DNA from: an uncultured Pelagibacteraceae bacterium
Lineage (GTDB): Bacteria > Pseudomonadota > Alphaproteobacteria > Pelagibacterales > Pelagibacteraceae
DNA length: 64,000 bases
Direction: 5' to 3'
Assembly: GCA_902570695.1 (NCBI GenBank)
Contig: CACFZE010000002.1
Span: 123,682-187,681 of the forward strand
Part shown: positions 52,113 through 62,474 of the stretch, piece after piece
Position numbering within the stretch: position 1 is the first letter of the stretch
Layout: every line of letters starts with the position of its first letter
Made by a program: the position numbers and the translations under genes
Notes under the pieces: model-generated
Seen by the model: only the letters and a program-made list of their open reading frames with translations
Told to the model about the DNA's origin: nothing
The model's database searches: none

Positions 52113-52949
52113 CTATTTAAAGATGCTTTTAAATTTTTTTAATATTGTTTCTTTTTTTTCGACTTTAGGCTTTTTTGATTTATCATATTCTCTATTAATT
52201 ACTTTGAAACTTGCTTCATACCATTGACTTGATTGATAATTATATCCTAATAATGCTGCATATTTCTGTGCCTCATCGACTAGACCTAATCTATAATGCA
52301 ATTCTACTAATCTATGTAATGCTTCTTCAACATAAATCGTAGTATCATAATCTTTTATTATAACCTTAAATCTATTTATAGCAGGTATCCATTTTTCACG
52401 CTCAATATAATATTTTGCCAGATACATTTCTTTTGACGCCATAATTTCTTCAATAAACTCTAATTTATATTCTGCATCTATGGCATAATCTGTGTTTGGG
52501 AATTCTTTGATTATAATTTTAAAATATTTTTTTGACTGCAAAATTTCATTTAAATCTTTTCTTTCATCTATAATTTGATCATAATGAGATAGGGCTAGAA
52601 GATAATACGCATAATCTGTTTGAGGATGATTTTTATATTTAGTTAAAAATCTTTCTAGGTTATTAATTGCATCACCATAATATCCTTGAGAAAAGTAGCC
52701 ATAAGATGACATAAGAACTGCTCGAGGAGCCCATATAGATTGGGGATAAAGTAATTCTGCTTCAGCAAATTTTTTACCAGCATATATTACATCCCCTCTT
52801 TCAAACTCTTTCATTGCTTGATTGTAGACTTCTATCATTTGACTTTCCAAGTTTTTCTCTTTTATAACACTTGTATTGTCGTTTTTATTTGAACATCCAT
52901 AAAATAGAATGAAGATAATCAAGAGAAAAAGATTATATTTTATTTTCAT
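52113..52949 (-). CDS. bamD: Outer-membrane assembly lipoprotein BamD
   Basis: Lipobox FYGCSNK, TPR-like repeats, position next to lpxC. Confidence 0.93.
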   Translation of the reverse strand: MKIKYNLFLLIIFILFYGCSNKNDNTSVIKEKNLESQMIEVYNQAMKEFERGDVIYAGKKFAEAELLYPQSIWAPRAVLMSSYGYFSQGYYGDAINNLERFLTKYKNHPQTDYAYYLLALSHYDQIIDERKDLNEILQSKKYFKIIIKEFPNTDYAIDAEYKLEFIEEIMASKEMYLAKYYIEREKWIPAINRFKVIIKDYDTTIYVEEALHRLVELHYRLGLVDEAQKYAALLGYNYQSSQWYEASFKVINREYDKSKKPKVEKKETILKKFKSIFK

Positions 52950-52987
52950 AATCTTGTTTTAACAGATTAATTTGGAATTTGTAACTT

Positions 52988-53908
52988 TTAAGCTATAGAT
53001 TTCAAATTTTGATAATTTGCAAAAGTATGAGGTAATTGCTTTCCTTTAATTTCAATCAAAGAATAGTTTGAACTATCACTAAAAACTTTTCTTAAAAGTT
53101 TATTAGTGAGAGAATGCCCACCTTGCGAGCATTTAACAGATCCAATTATTTTATATCCTGATAAAAATAAGTCTCCCATACAATCAAGAATTTTATGATT
53201 CACAAATTCATATTTATTTCTCAGTCCAAATTTATTTAATATTTCATTTTCTTTAACTACTATAGCATTATCTAAACTGCCACCTTTACCTAAATTTAAT
53301 TTTTTTAGTTTTTCTATATCTTCATACAAACAAAAGGTTCTAGAATTAAATATATCTTTTAAATTATCTTCAAAAACGTTAACTTTATTCTTCTGGTTTT
53401 TAATGATTGAGTTGTGATATTTGATTTCAAATTCTATTTCACCAGCAACATTTGATTTTTCTATAGAAATAAATTTATCATTTTCATTTAAACTTACTTG
53501 ATTATTTATTTTGATAATTTTGATTGGATGATTGCTAAATACTAGCCCAGTGCTATTAATCTTATCTACAAATTCCTTTGCAGAGCCGTCCATTATAGGC
53601 ACTTCTTGCGCATCAAGCTCAATAAAAGCATTATCTACACCTATTCCATATAGAGCGCCCATTAAATGTTCTATTGTAGAAACTTTTACTCCATATTGAT
53701 TTGAAATAGTTGTACAAAGCGTTGTATCAGTCACGTTTAAATAATTTGGATAGACTAAGTTATTTTTTTTTAAATCGACTCTTTTAAAAATTATTCCGGT
53801 GTTTGGAGATGCAGGAAGAATTTTCAGATTTACATTTTGGCCTGTATGTATACCAATACCTGAAAATGAAATTTTTTTTGAAACTGTTTTCTGTGTGAGT
53901 ATTGACAT
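52988..53908 (-). CDS. lpxC: UDP-3-O-acyl-N-acetylglucosamine deacetylase
   Basis: GIGIHTGQNVNL, TIEHLMGALYGIGVDNA, HKILDCMGDLFLSG. Confidence 0.97.
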   Translation of the reverse strand: MSILTQKTVSKKISFSGIGIHTGQNVNLKILPASPNTGIIFKRVDLKKNNLVYPNYLNVTDTTLCTTISNQYGVKVSTIEHLMGALYGIGVDNAFIELDAQEVPIMDGSAKEFVDKINSTGLVFSNHPIKIIKINNQVSLNENDKFISIEKSNVAGEIEFEIKYHNSIIKNQKNKVNVFEDNLKDIFNSRTFCLYEDIEKLKKLNLGKGGSLDNAIVVKENEILNKFGLRNKYEFVNHKILDCMGDLFLSGYKIIGSVKCSQGGHSLTNKLLRKVFSDSSNYSLIEIKGKQLPHTFANYQNLKSIA

Positions 53909-53969
53909 ACTATTTTATACAGAATGCCCACTTTTTTCAGTACTCAATAAATATTACAAGAAAATACGA

Positions 53970-55136
53970 TTATTGACCAAAATAGTTAAAAAATTTCTCA
54001 AATATCCCCTGTTTTTTAATATTTATCTTTGGTGGAGAAAAATGTTTTAAATTGTAGGTTAAAGCACAATTACAAATTTCAATATCTGTTTCTGCATAAA
54101 AATTCATAGATTTAAAGTTAAATTTGTCATTCAAATAAAAAGAATTATCATCAAATATCATTGAGCCTTCTCCGATTAAAAATAACTCTGTATTAAACAA
54201 ATCTCTATAATGACTTGTAAGGTCAGATTTTTTAAAACTAAGATCGATAATTTCTTGTACTCTGTACAAAATTACCTTTTTTAATAGGTCAACTGAAATA
54301 TTTTTATCTATTATTTCATTAGCCAACATTATATTTTTAGACGATTTAGTTCTATATGAAAATTCTGTATAGGATGTACTGAAAGATTTTTTTAATTTTT
54401 CTGCATCATCTAGACTTATTTTAAAAATGTTTGCAATATCTTTTGTTATATGAAAACCGCCAATTGGTATTGTCTTAATGAATCTTAGTTTGTTCATTTC
54501 ATAAAACAAAAATGATGTCCTTTTCCATCCTATTTCTAAAAAAGAAATTTTATTTTTATTTATTTTTTTTGCATAAGAATATGATTTTATTAAACTAGTT
54601 GAAAAAATATTTGTAATTTTTAAATTATTTTCAATAAATTTATTTTTTATCTTATTTACTAAAATTTTTGGTAAACAAATTATTTTAAAATCTACTTTTA
54701 AATTATTATTTATTAATTTTTCCTTGGGTATATCATTAAAAATTTCTTCATTGTCTAAAACACATTTATTCATTAAAACATGAATTAAATACTGATTATT
54801 ATAATATGTATTAATTAATTGGTTTAATTCTAACAACATTAATTCATAAACTTTGATTGCTTTGGAATTTTTATATAAATTTTTTTTGAGAGATATATCA
54901 ATAGTTAATAAATCTACAGAGTCAAAAATTAAAATTATATCTTCTACATGAAATGATATTTGTTTTTCTGCTTCTTTAATAATTTTATCTAAATTAATAA
55001 AGTGATTTTCATAATTATCTGATAACAAAACTTCTTTATTTTTAGAAAATTTAATATTTTTATATGAATCAAAAACTGAAAATCTTATCTTTGAAGAACC
55101 GAAATCTAATATATTAAGATAATTTTTTTTATCCAT
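53970..55136 (-). CDS. ftsA: Divergent FtsA-like cell-division protein
   Basis: Position between ftsQ and lpxC, ILDFGSSKIRFSVFD, C-terminal amphipathic GIFEKFFNYFGQ. Confidence 0.8.
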   Translation of the reverse strand: MDKKNYLNILDFGSSKIRFSVFDSYKNIKFSKNKEVLLSDNYENHFINLDKIIKEAEKQISFHVEDIILIFDSVDLLTIDISLKKNLYKNSKAIKVYELMLLELNQLINTYYNNQYLIHVLMNKCVLDNEEIFNDIPKEKLINNNLKVDFKIICLPKILVNKIKNKFIENNLKITNIFSTSLIKSYSYAKKINKNKISFLEIGWKRTSFLFYEMNKLRFIKTIPIGGFHITKDIANIFKISLDDAEKLKKSFSTSYTEFSYRTKSSKNIMLANEIIDKNISVDLLKKVILYRVQEIIDLSFKKSDLTSHYRDLFNTELFLIGEGSMIFDDNSFYLNDKFNFKSMNFYAETDIEICNCALTYNLKHFSPPKINIKKQGIFEKFFNYFGQ

Positions 55137-55818
55137 TTTTGAAAATTAGCCTATCTGAAATTCTTAAATCTATAATTGCATTTGGATTAATTTTATTATT
55201 TAATTCAAATTGCTTATATAGATTTATAGCCTTATCTATTTTTTTATTAGGTAATTGAATTAAAATATTATTCTTTAAATATAAATCCCATCTTTTATTT
55301 TTGTGATAGTTATATTTAGTTATTTCATTCAAATTAATTTTTTGATTTAAAAGTTCTTTCTGAAGGAAAATGTAATCATTTGCATTAAATTTCCCGAAAA
55401 TAATTGGAAGTTTTTTTTTGTTTGAAATATTTTTTCCCAATATAAAATTTCCATTTAGTCCAACATAATATTTTTTTTGATTTATATACGTAATCGCTAT
55501 TAAACTAGTTGCTTTAGTTTTTATATTTATAGTGGAGGGGTATTTTTTTTTGATGCTTATAGTCTCGAGAAAATTTAGTTTATTCATTTTTTCTAAAAGG
55601 AATTTTTTATTTAAAAAAAGAATATTTTTATCTAATAGAAACCTAGTATTTGACAAAATCACCTCATCAATTTCTTTTTTTGTGTTTTCAATTTTAATTT
55701 CGTTAATTTTAAAAATATGCTCAAAATCTTTTATTAAATTATGATTATAGAGTGATGATATAAAGAAAAATGAAATAAGGTAGAAATATATTTTTTTTTT
55801 ATTTATTAATTGAAGCAT
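55129..55818 (-). CDS. ftsQ: Cell-division protein FtsQ (POTRA domain)
   Basis: Single N-terminal TM, POTRA-like region, synteny. Confidence 0.85.
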   Translation of the reverse strand: MLQLINKKKIYFYLISFFFISSLYNHNLIKDFEHIFKINEIKIENTKKEIDEVILSNTRFLLDKNILFLNKKFLLEKMNKLNFLETISIKKKYPSTINIKTKATSLIAITYINQKKYYVGLNGNFILGKNISNKKKLPIIFGKFNANDYIFLQKELLNQKINLNEITKYNYHKNKRWDLYLKNNILIQLPNKKIDKAINLYKQFELNNKINPNAIIDLRISDRLIFKNG

Positions 55819-56719
55819 CTTCCAAAATTTTTTTTATCAAATTTTTGAAAGTAATGTTATTAAATTTTGCTATTTCGGGAACTAATGAGAGTGAAGTCAT
55901 CCCTGGTTGAGTATTAGTTTCAAGCAAATAAAAAGAATTTTTATAATATCTAAAATCTGAACGTGTGACCCCTCTGCATTTAAGAATTTTATGAGCTTTT
56001 AGAGCAATATTTGTTACTTCTTGATATTTGCTTTTTGACATTTGCACTGGGATTATGTGCTCTGTTTTAGCTTTTGGATTATATTTAGCTTCATAATCAT
56101 AAAATTTTCTATTTGGCCTAAGCTCAATTGCTCCAAGAACTTTATCTGCTAAAACAGCAACTTGTATTTCTCTTCCGGGTATATATTTCTCCAATAAAAC
56201 TTCTCCATAATCATTTAATTTTTTCAGTGTTCTCAAAAAATTATTTTTTTTGCATATAAAAACATTTACACTAGAACCTTCATTAAGAGGTTTCACAACT
56301 AGAGGAAACCCTATTTTTTTTTGCAAATTATTTAATAATTTTATTTTATTTATATTATTTCTGTAAGAGAATTTAAAATACTTTGGTGTCAGAATATTAT
56401 TTTTTATAAAGATCTTTTTTGATAACTCCTTATCTATTGCTAGCGAAGACGATAAAACACCTGAGTGAGTATATTTCACATTTTCTGACTCCAAAATTGC
56501 TTGAATATACCCGTCTTCTCCATATCTTCCATGTAACAAATTTAATACTGTATTTGGCTTAAACTTTCTTAATACTTCAATAAATTGACCATCGGGATTT
56601 ACTACTTTAATATTATAACTTTTATCCTTATTTAATTCAGAAAAAACACTTTTGGCAGTTTTTAAGCTAATTTCTTTTTCTTTTGAATAACCACCAGCTA
56701 AAATTAAAATTTTTTTCAC
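55799..56719 (-). CDS. ddl: D-alanine-D-alanine ligase
   Basis: LILAGGYSKEKEISLKTA, LLHGRYGEDGYIQ, LVVKPLNEGSSVNV, LLETNTQPGMT. Confidence 0.97.
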   Translation of the reverse strand: MKKILILAGGYSKEKEISLKTAKSVFSELNKDKSYNIKVVNPDGQFIEVLRKFKPNTVLNLLHGRYGEDGYIQAILESENVKYTHSGVLSSSLAIDKELSKKIFIKNNILTPKYFKFSYRNNINKIKLLNNLQKKIGFPLVVKPLNEGSSVNVFICKKNNFLRTLKKLNDYGEVLLEKYIPGREIQVAVLADKVLGAIELRPNRKFYDYEAKYNPKAKTEHIIPVQMSKSKYQEVTNIALKAHKILKCRGVTRSDFRYYKNSFYLLETNTQPGMTSLSLVPEIAKFNNITFKNLIKKILEDASINK

Positions 56720-57627
56720 TATTCTATAATTTTAATTTCTAAATTAATATTAATACCAGTTTTATCTTTTACGCTTTTTTTTACAAAATTGATTAATGAA
56801 CTCATTTCATCAAATGATGCATTATTTTTATTTACAAAAAAATTTGAATGTTTGGTCGATATACAAGCATCCCCAAAATTAATGTTTTCTGGTACTGATT
56901 CTTTTATAAGTTCCCAGGCTTTTTTTGTAGTTTGATCGATTGGATTTTTAAATGTACTTCCTCCAGTTTTAATTTTTGATGGTTGAGCATTATTTTTTTT
57001 TATGGAAAGTTCATCCATTAGTTTTTTTATTTTATTTTTCCTCAATAGATTGCCTTTAAATGTAGCACTTAGAAAAACTAAATCTTCGTTTAATTCAATT
57101 TTTCTATATTTAAATTTAATTTTATTAGATGGAATAACTTTGATATTTCCATTTGTATCAATACATTGAATTGAAATTAATTTATCTTTAAATTCTGTTC
57201 CAAAGCATCCAGAATTCATTTGCAAACCACCACCAACTGAACCTGGTATACAGTACATAAATTCAAAACCACTTATTCCATTTTCTAATGCATATTCTGA
57301 AAGTTTTTTTTGTGAACAAGCTGATCCAGCTATTATAATATCTGGTTTTAGTTTTGATAATGTACCAAAGTTATTACTAAGCTTAATAATTACACCTTCA
57401 TAAATATTATCTTTAAATAATACATTTGAACCCATACCTAATATAAAGATTTTTCCTCTATTATTATATAGTTTTAAGAATTCTTTTAATTCTGTAAGAT
57501 CTTTTGGCTTGAAAAAGATTTTAGATTTGCCACCTATATTAAACCAATTAAACTTTTTGATATCAAAATTAAAAAATAGATCTGCACCAAATTTATTTTT
57601 AAAATCTTCAATATCTTTCAATTCCAT
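56719..57627 (-). CDS. murB: UDP-N-acetylenolpyruvoylglucosamine reductase
   Basis: GMGSNVLFKD, GFEFMYCIPGSVGGGLQMNSGC, GGSTFKNP. Confidence 0.97.
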   Translation of the reverse strand: MELKDIEDFKNKFGADLFFNFDIKKFNWFNIGGKSKIFFKPKDLTELKEFLKLYNNRGKIFILGMGSNVLFKDNIYEGVIIKLSNNFGTLSKLKPDIIIAGSACSQKKLSEYALENGISGFEFMYCIPGSVGGGLQMNSGCFGTEFKDKLISIQCIDTNGNIKVIPSNKIKFKYRKIELNEDLVFLSATFKGNLLRKNKIKKLMDELSIKKNNAQPSKIKTGGSTFKNPIDQTTKKAWELIKESVPENINFGDACISTKHSNFFVNKNNASFDEMSSLINFVKKSVKDKTGININLEIKIIE

Positions 57628-57628
57628 A

Positions 57629-59011
57629 TTAATTAAGATTTCTTACCCAATTAGTTATAGATCCAGCACCCATAGCAATGAAAATTTTATTCCCATATGC
57701 TATATTTTTGACAATTTTTTTTAAATCCATTTCATTTTTAAGCATTATTAAATTCACCTTAGAGTTTCTTGCAATTAATTTTGCAAATGAATTGTATGAA
57801 AATCCAAGTTTTACAGTCTCACTAGCTTTATAGATGGGGCAAAGTAAGATTGTATTTGCATTTTTAAAACATTTGGAGAATTCATTTTTTAAATTTTTTA
57901 CTCTTGAGATTCTATGAGGTTGGAAAATGCAAACTATTTCATCATTATTGTATACTTTACTAACACCATCTAATACAGATGAAATTTCAGTTGGATGATG
58001 GGCGTAATCATCAAAAAATGGCACTTTGTTAATTTTAAATAAGAAATTAAATCTTCTCTGTACTCCATTAAAGTTGTTTAGGCCTGATTTTATTATTTTA
58101 TCTGACACTCCAATTGAAAATGCGACTGCTAATGCAGATGTTGCATTCATTATATTGTGTAAGCCTAATAAAGGTATAGAAATATTTTTTATAATTTTTT
58201 TATTACCTGGTATTTCAATTCTTACATCAAATTTTGAATAACTTTTATTCTGAACTATATTGAAAATATGAAAATTCGATTTCTTATTTATTCCGTATGT
58301 GTAGTAATTATTATTTTTAATTTTTGGTAAAATATTTCTTATATTTTTATCGTCTAAGCACAAAAAAGCCTTTCCAAAAGTGGGGGTCTTATCAATAAAT
58401 TCTATGAATTTGTTTTTTAAATTTTTCATAGTTTTGTAATAATCTAAATGTTCATTATCAATATTGGTTATTATCGAGTAATTAAAAGGTATTTGTAGAA
58501 AACTGCCATCTGACTCATCTGACTCAACTAAACTCCAGTCACTTTTTCCTAATTTTGCTGAACTTCCTATAGAATTCAAAACACCACCATTTATTATCGT
58601 GGGATCTAGTTTTGCGTAATTTAATATGTTTGACAAAATTGATGTGGTAGTTGTTTTGCCATGTGATCCTGTAACAACAATATTTTTCATTAAAGAAACT
58701 ATATGACCTAATAATTCGCCTCTTTTGTATATAGGTAAGTTTAATTTTTTAGCGTGCTTATATTCTGGATTTGTTTTTTTTATAGCTGATGAAATAACTA
58801 ATACAGTACAATTTTTTATATTTTGCTTATTATGCTTTAAATAAATTGGAATTTTTCTTTTTCTCAGTAAATTAAGATTTTTATTATCAGAAATATCACT
58901 TCCTTGTATTTTAAACCCTAAGCTATCCATTATTAATGCCAAACCACTCATTCCTATACCACCAATTCCAACAAAGTGAATTAGTTCAGTTTTTCCAATA
59001 TTAATTTTCAT
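57629..59011 (-). CDS. murC: UDP-N-acetylmuramate-L-alanine ligase
   Basis: HFVGIGGIGMSGLA, VTGSHGKTTTTS, YAHHPTEI. Confidence 0.98.
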   Translation of the reverse strand: MKINIGKTELIHFVGIGGIGMSGLALIMDSLGFKIQGSDISDNKNLNLLRKRKIPIYLKHNKQNIKNCTVLVISSAIKKTNPEYKHAKKLNLPIYKRGELLGHIVSLMKNIVVTGSHGKTTTTSILSNILNYAKLDPTIINGGVLNSIGSSAKLGKSDWSLVESDESDGSFLQIPFNYSIITNIDNEHLDYYKTMKNLKNKFIEFIDKTPTFGKAFLCLDDKNIRNILPKIKNNNYYTYGINKKSNFHIFNIVQNKSYSKFDVRIEIPGNKKIIKNISIPLLGLHNIMNATSALAVAFSIGVSDKIIKSGLNNFNGVQRRFNFLFKINKVPFFDDYAHHPTEISSVLDGVSKVYNNDEIVCIFQPHRISRVKNLKNEFSKCFKNANTILLCPIYKASETVKLGFSYNSFAKLIARNSKVNLIMLKNEMDLKKIVKNIAYGNKIFIAMGAGSITNWVRNLN

Positions 59012-60077
59012 CTATAATTTCTATAATCTTATTATTTATATTATTCCAAGTATTTTTTTTAGTAATTTCCTCAAGATTTTTTATTTTTTTATTGTAATTT
59101 TGAGAATTATTAAAAATTTCAAAAATCATTTTTACAAATTTGTCGGTTTCAATATTACTCTGACTTATCAACCAGCAACAATTTTTATTATGGTAATATT
59201 CTGAGTTATAGAATTGGTGATTATCTTTTGCAGATGGAAGAGGTATTGAAATAAATGGTATATTTAGAAATGAAAGCTCACTTAAAGTGTTTGCGCCTCC
59301 TCTGGTAATTGCTAAATCTACACCATTGTAAAGTTCATAACTATCATTAGTAAATTCTATAAATTTATAGGATATATTTGATTTGTCATATTTGTTAATT
59401 ATTGAAGGTAAATTATTCTTGTTTGATATTTGCTGAGTAATTTCTAATTTTTGTTTTTTTGAAATTTCAGTAATTAAATCTGTAATATTTTCATCAAAAA
59501 ACAATGCACCTTGACTTCCACCAATAATAAGAATTTTTTTTGTTTCTTTTTTTTGATTAATTGAATTTTTTTCTAAATTATATATTTCTTTTTTTAAAAT
59601 AGGTTCAATAACGACTTTTTTCGATTTATATTTTGTTGGAAAATTTTTTAAATTTTCATCATAGCAAATTATTTTTGTTGAAAATTTTAGAGCTAATCGG
59701 TTAGATCTACCCAAAACACTATTAGGTTCAAACAAAAAAATCTTTTTTTTTAATATAAATGCAGCTAAACAAAATGGAAATGTCATGTATCCACCTGTAC
59801 TAATTAAAATATTTGTATTATTTTTTTTTAAAAAACTAATAGATTGAAAAAAATTAAAAAAATATTTAAAAATATTTATTGGTAATAAATATGGTTTTAA
59901 AAATAAATTAGGTACATCTATTAATTCATATTTGAATTTATTTTTATTTATAAATTTACTTCCTCTCAAATCAGATACCATTTTTACAGAAAATTTATTT
60001 TTTAAATGCTCAAAAAAAGATGTTGATGGCACGACGTGGCCACCAGATCCACCTGTAACTATAAGTATATTCTTCAT
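59001..60077 (-). CDS. murG: UDP-GlcNAc:lipid II GlcNAc transferase
   Basis: TGGSGGHVVPS, GGSQGALFFDEN, ITRGGANTLSE. Confidence 0.96.
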   Translation of the reverse strand: MKNILIVTGGSGGHVVPSTSFFEHLKNKFSVKMVSDLRGSKFINKNKFKYELIDVPNLFLKPYLLPINIFKYFFNFFQSISFLKKNNTNILISTGGYMTFPFCLAAFILKKKIFLFEPNSVLGRSNRLALKFSTKIICYDENLKNFPTKYKSKKVVIEPILKKEIYNLEKNSINQKKETKKILIIGGSQGALFFDENITDLITEISKKQKLEITQQISNKNNLPSIINKYDKSNISYKFIEFTNDSYELYNGVDLAITRGGANTLSELSFLNIPFISIPLPSAKDNHQFYNSEYYHNKNCCWLISQSNIETDKFVKMIFEIFNNSQNYNKKIKNLEEITKKNTWNNINNKIIEIIDEN

Positions 60078-60078
60078 A

Positions 60079-61188
60079 TTAATTTAATTTTCTCTTAGTT
60101 AAATTTAATATTATTCCAGTTAAGATAGATGTTCCAACAATCGATGAACCACCATAACTGATAAAAGGCATAGTCATTCCTGTTGTAGGAAGCATTCTAA
60201 TATTAACTCCAATATGAATAAAAGTTTGTAAAAGTATTATTGAAATACTCCCAACTAATATAAGTTTAAAATTATTATTTTTCGTAAAATTTATTTTTTT
60301 TAAAACCCTATATGTGAAAATTAAATAGAGAAATATTATACCAATTAGAATTATTACTCCAAATTCTTCGGCGATCACAGAAATTATATAATCCGTATGA
60401 GCTTCGGGTATTCTCGAATTTAAAGTTCCTTCGCCTATTCCTTTTCCAAAAAAACCTCCACTAGATATAGCATCACTAGCTTTGTCGGCCTGATAATTAT
60501 TTCCACTAGAAGTATCTAAAAATGACATTATCCTTATTCTTATGTATTCAAATTTAGGCACTAAAAAGACCAAGAATAGAGTTGATGAAAACACTGATGT
60601 CAAAAAAATTGTAAATATAAATAAATTTATTCCTGAAACAAAAATTATAGCAAACCAAACTGAGATAATTAATAAAGTTTGACCTAAGTCGGGTTGAGAT
60701 AAAAGCAAAACAATAATGGGTACCAAAACAACAAAGCTCAAGAGATATTTAAAATAAAGATTTTTTTTTTCTAATGATATTATTAATGAGATAATAATAA
60801 CAAAAAAAGGTTTCAAAATCTCAATTGGTTGAAATCTGGGTAATGATCCAATATCTAACCATCTTTTTGATCCTTTGACCTCAACTCCTATTAGAGGAAC
60901 TAAGAATAAACTAATTAAAGTAATAAAAAATAATATGACTGATAAATTAATTAAAATTTTTTGATTTATCAAAGATAAAATTAAAATTAAAAATATCCCT
61001 ATACTGACAAAAATTATATGTTTTAAAAAAAAGTAATAAGAGTTTGTATTCAGTTTATCAGATGCAATTATTGAGGTTGACACTAAAGAAAAAAACAAAC
61101 CCAAAGAAAATAATACACTTATTATTATAAAAATTGTTTTATCAATATTTTTCCACCAATCATAAAACGAATCAAAATATTTATTCAT
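60079..61188 (-). CDS. ftsW: Lipid II polymerase FtsW (SEDS family)
   Basis: GSKRWLDIGSLPRFQPIEILKP, PTTGMTMPFISYGGSS. Confidence 0.97.
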   Translation of the reverse strand: MNKYFDSFYDWWKNIDKTIFIIISVLFSLGLFFSLVSTSIIASDKLNTNSYYFFLKHIIFVSIGIFLILILSLINQKILINLSVILFFITLISLFLVPLIGVEVKGSKRWLDIGSLPRFQPIEILKPFFVIIISLIISLEKKNLYFKYLLSFVVLVPIIVLLLSQPDLGQTLLIISVWFAIIFVSGINLFIFTIFLTSVFSSTLFLVFLVPKFEYIRIRIMSFLDTSSGNNYQADKASDAISSGGFFGKGIGEGTLNSRIPEAHTDYIISVIAEEFGVIILIGIIFLYLIFTYRVLKKINFTKNNNFKLILVGSISIILLQTFIHIGVNIRMLPTTGMTMPFISYGGSSIVGTSILTGIILNLTKRKLN

Positions 61189-62474
61189 TAAACGGGCAAA
61201 TATCTTTTAATTAACATATTAAATTTTCTACCTCTATCTTCAAAATTTTTGTATTGATCAAATGATGCAGCAGAAGGACTAAATAAAACTGTAACTTTTG
61301 ATTTCACATTCTTAAACTTAGGAATTAATTTTAGAGTATTTTTTAGATCTTTTGATAGGGTAACTTTAAATTTATTTTTAAATAATTTGTAAAAAATATA
61401 TCTGTCTTTTCCATACACATATGCTTCCAAATTTTTATAATACTTTTTATTTAAATTAAATTTATCCCCCTTTTTAAATAGCCCTCCCAAAATCCAAAAA
61501 ATTTTTTCATTAGTTTCTAAAAATGGAATAGTTGAAGATAATGTTGTTGATTTTGAGTCGTTTATTATTTTTAGATATTTTGATGTATAAATTACCTCTT
61601 GTCTATATTTCAAAGGTTTAAAATTATTAATAGTTTTTAGCATAATTTTTAAATCGAGCTTCATGTATTTTGATAGCTCAAATAAAAAATTTAAATTTTG
61701 AAAATTTACAGAACTTATAAAGTTACTATTTATCAATTTATTTTTTAAATGTGCGTACTTATTTTTACTTAAAAAAATTATTTTTGATTTTATTCTTTTG
61801 GATTTTAAGAGGTTTTTTATTAAATTATTATTTGTTAGTATAGCTATATCATTTTCATTTTGCTTTGTTACACATTTTAATTTTGATAAAATATAATTCC
61901 TCATTGTTTTATGTCTTTCTAAATGATCTGGAGAAATATTTATGATTAAAGAAAATTTTGATTTAAAATATTTACTATAAGCTAGTTGATATGAAGAAGC
62001 TTCAACAACAAAAATAGTTTTCTTTGAAAATTTTTTTTGTTCTAATATAGGATTTCCGATATTGCCAGTTAACCTTACATCACAATCATGATTTTTTAAA
62101 ACATCATATAGCAACTTACTTGTAGTTGATTTTCCATTTGTACCAGTAATCGTTACTGTCAAAACCTCAGGATTAAACATATAAAAAATATCTAAATCAG
62201 TAATAATTTTATTTTGATTATTCTTTAAATAATTAGATACTTGGCATCTATTTATATTAATACCAGGACTCATTACTATATAATCGAAATGATTATGTAT
62301 TAATTTTGATTTAGATATGAAGAATTTTTTAAATTTATTATTTAATTTTTTCTTATCATCATCAAAAATAAAACACTTATTCTTTTTTTTTAAATATTTG
62401 AATGAAGAAATTCCAGATTTTCCAAAACCATAAATTAAAAATTTTTTATTTAAATTGTCATTTTTCAATTTCAT
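61188..62474 (-). CDS. murD: UDP-N-acetylmuramoylalanine-D-glutamate ligase
   Basis: VTITGTNGKSTTSKLLYD, NISPDHLERH; ATG 62474 preferred, giving a minimal overlap with mraY. Confidence 0.96.
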   Translation of the reverse strand: MKLKNDNLNKKFLIYGFGKSGISSFKYLKKKNKCFIFDDDKKKLNNKFKKFFISKSKLIHNHFDYIVMSPGININRCQVSNYLKNNQNKIITDLDIFYMFNPEVLTVTITGTNGKSTTSKLLYDVLKNHDCDVRLTGNIGNPILEQKKFSKKTIFVVEASSYQLAYSKYFKSKFSLIINISPDHLERHKTMRNYILSKLKCVTKQNENDIAILTNNNLIKNLLKSKRIKSKIIFLSKNKYAHLKNKLINSNFISSVNFQNLNFLFELSKYMKLDLKIMLKTINNFKPLKYRQEVIYTSKYLKIINDSKSTTLSSTIPFLETNEKIFWILGGLFKKGDKFNLNKKYYKNLEAYVYGKDRYIFYKLFKNKFKVTLSKDLKNTLKLIPKFKNVKSKVTVLFSPSAASFDQYKNFEDRGRKFNMLIKRYLPV

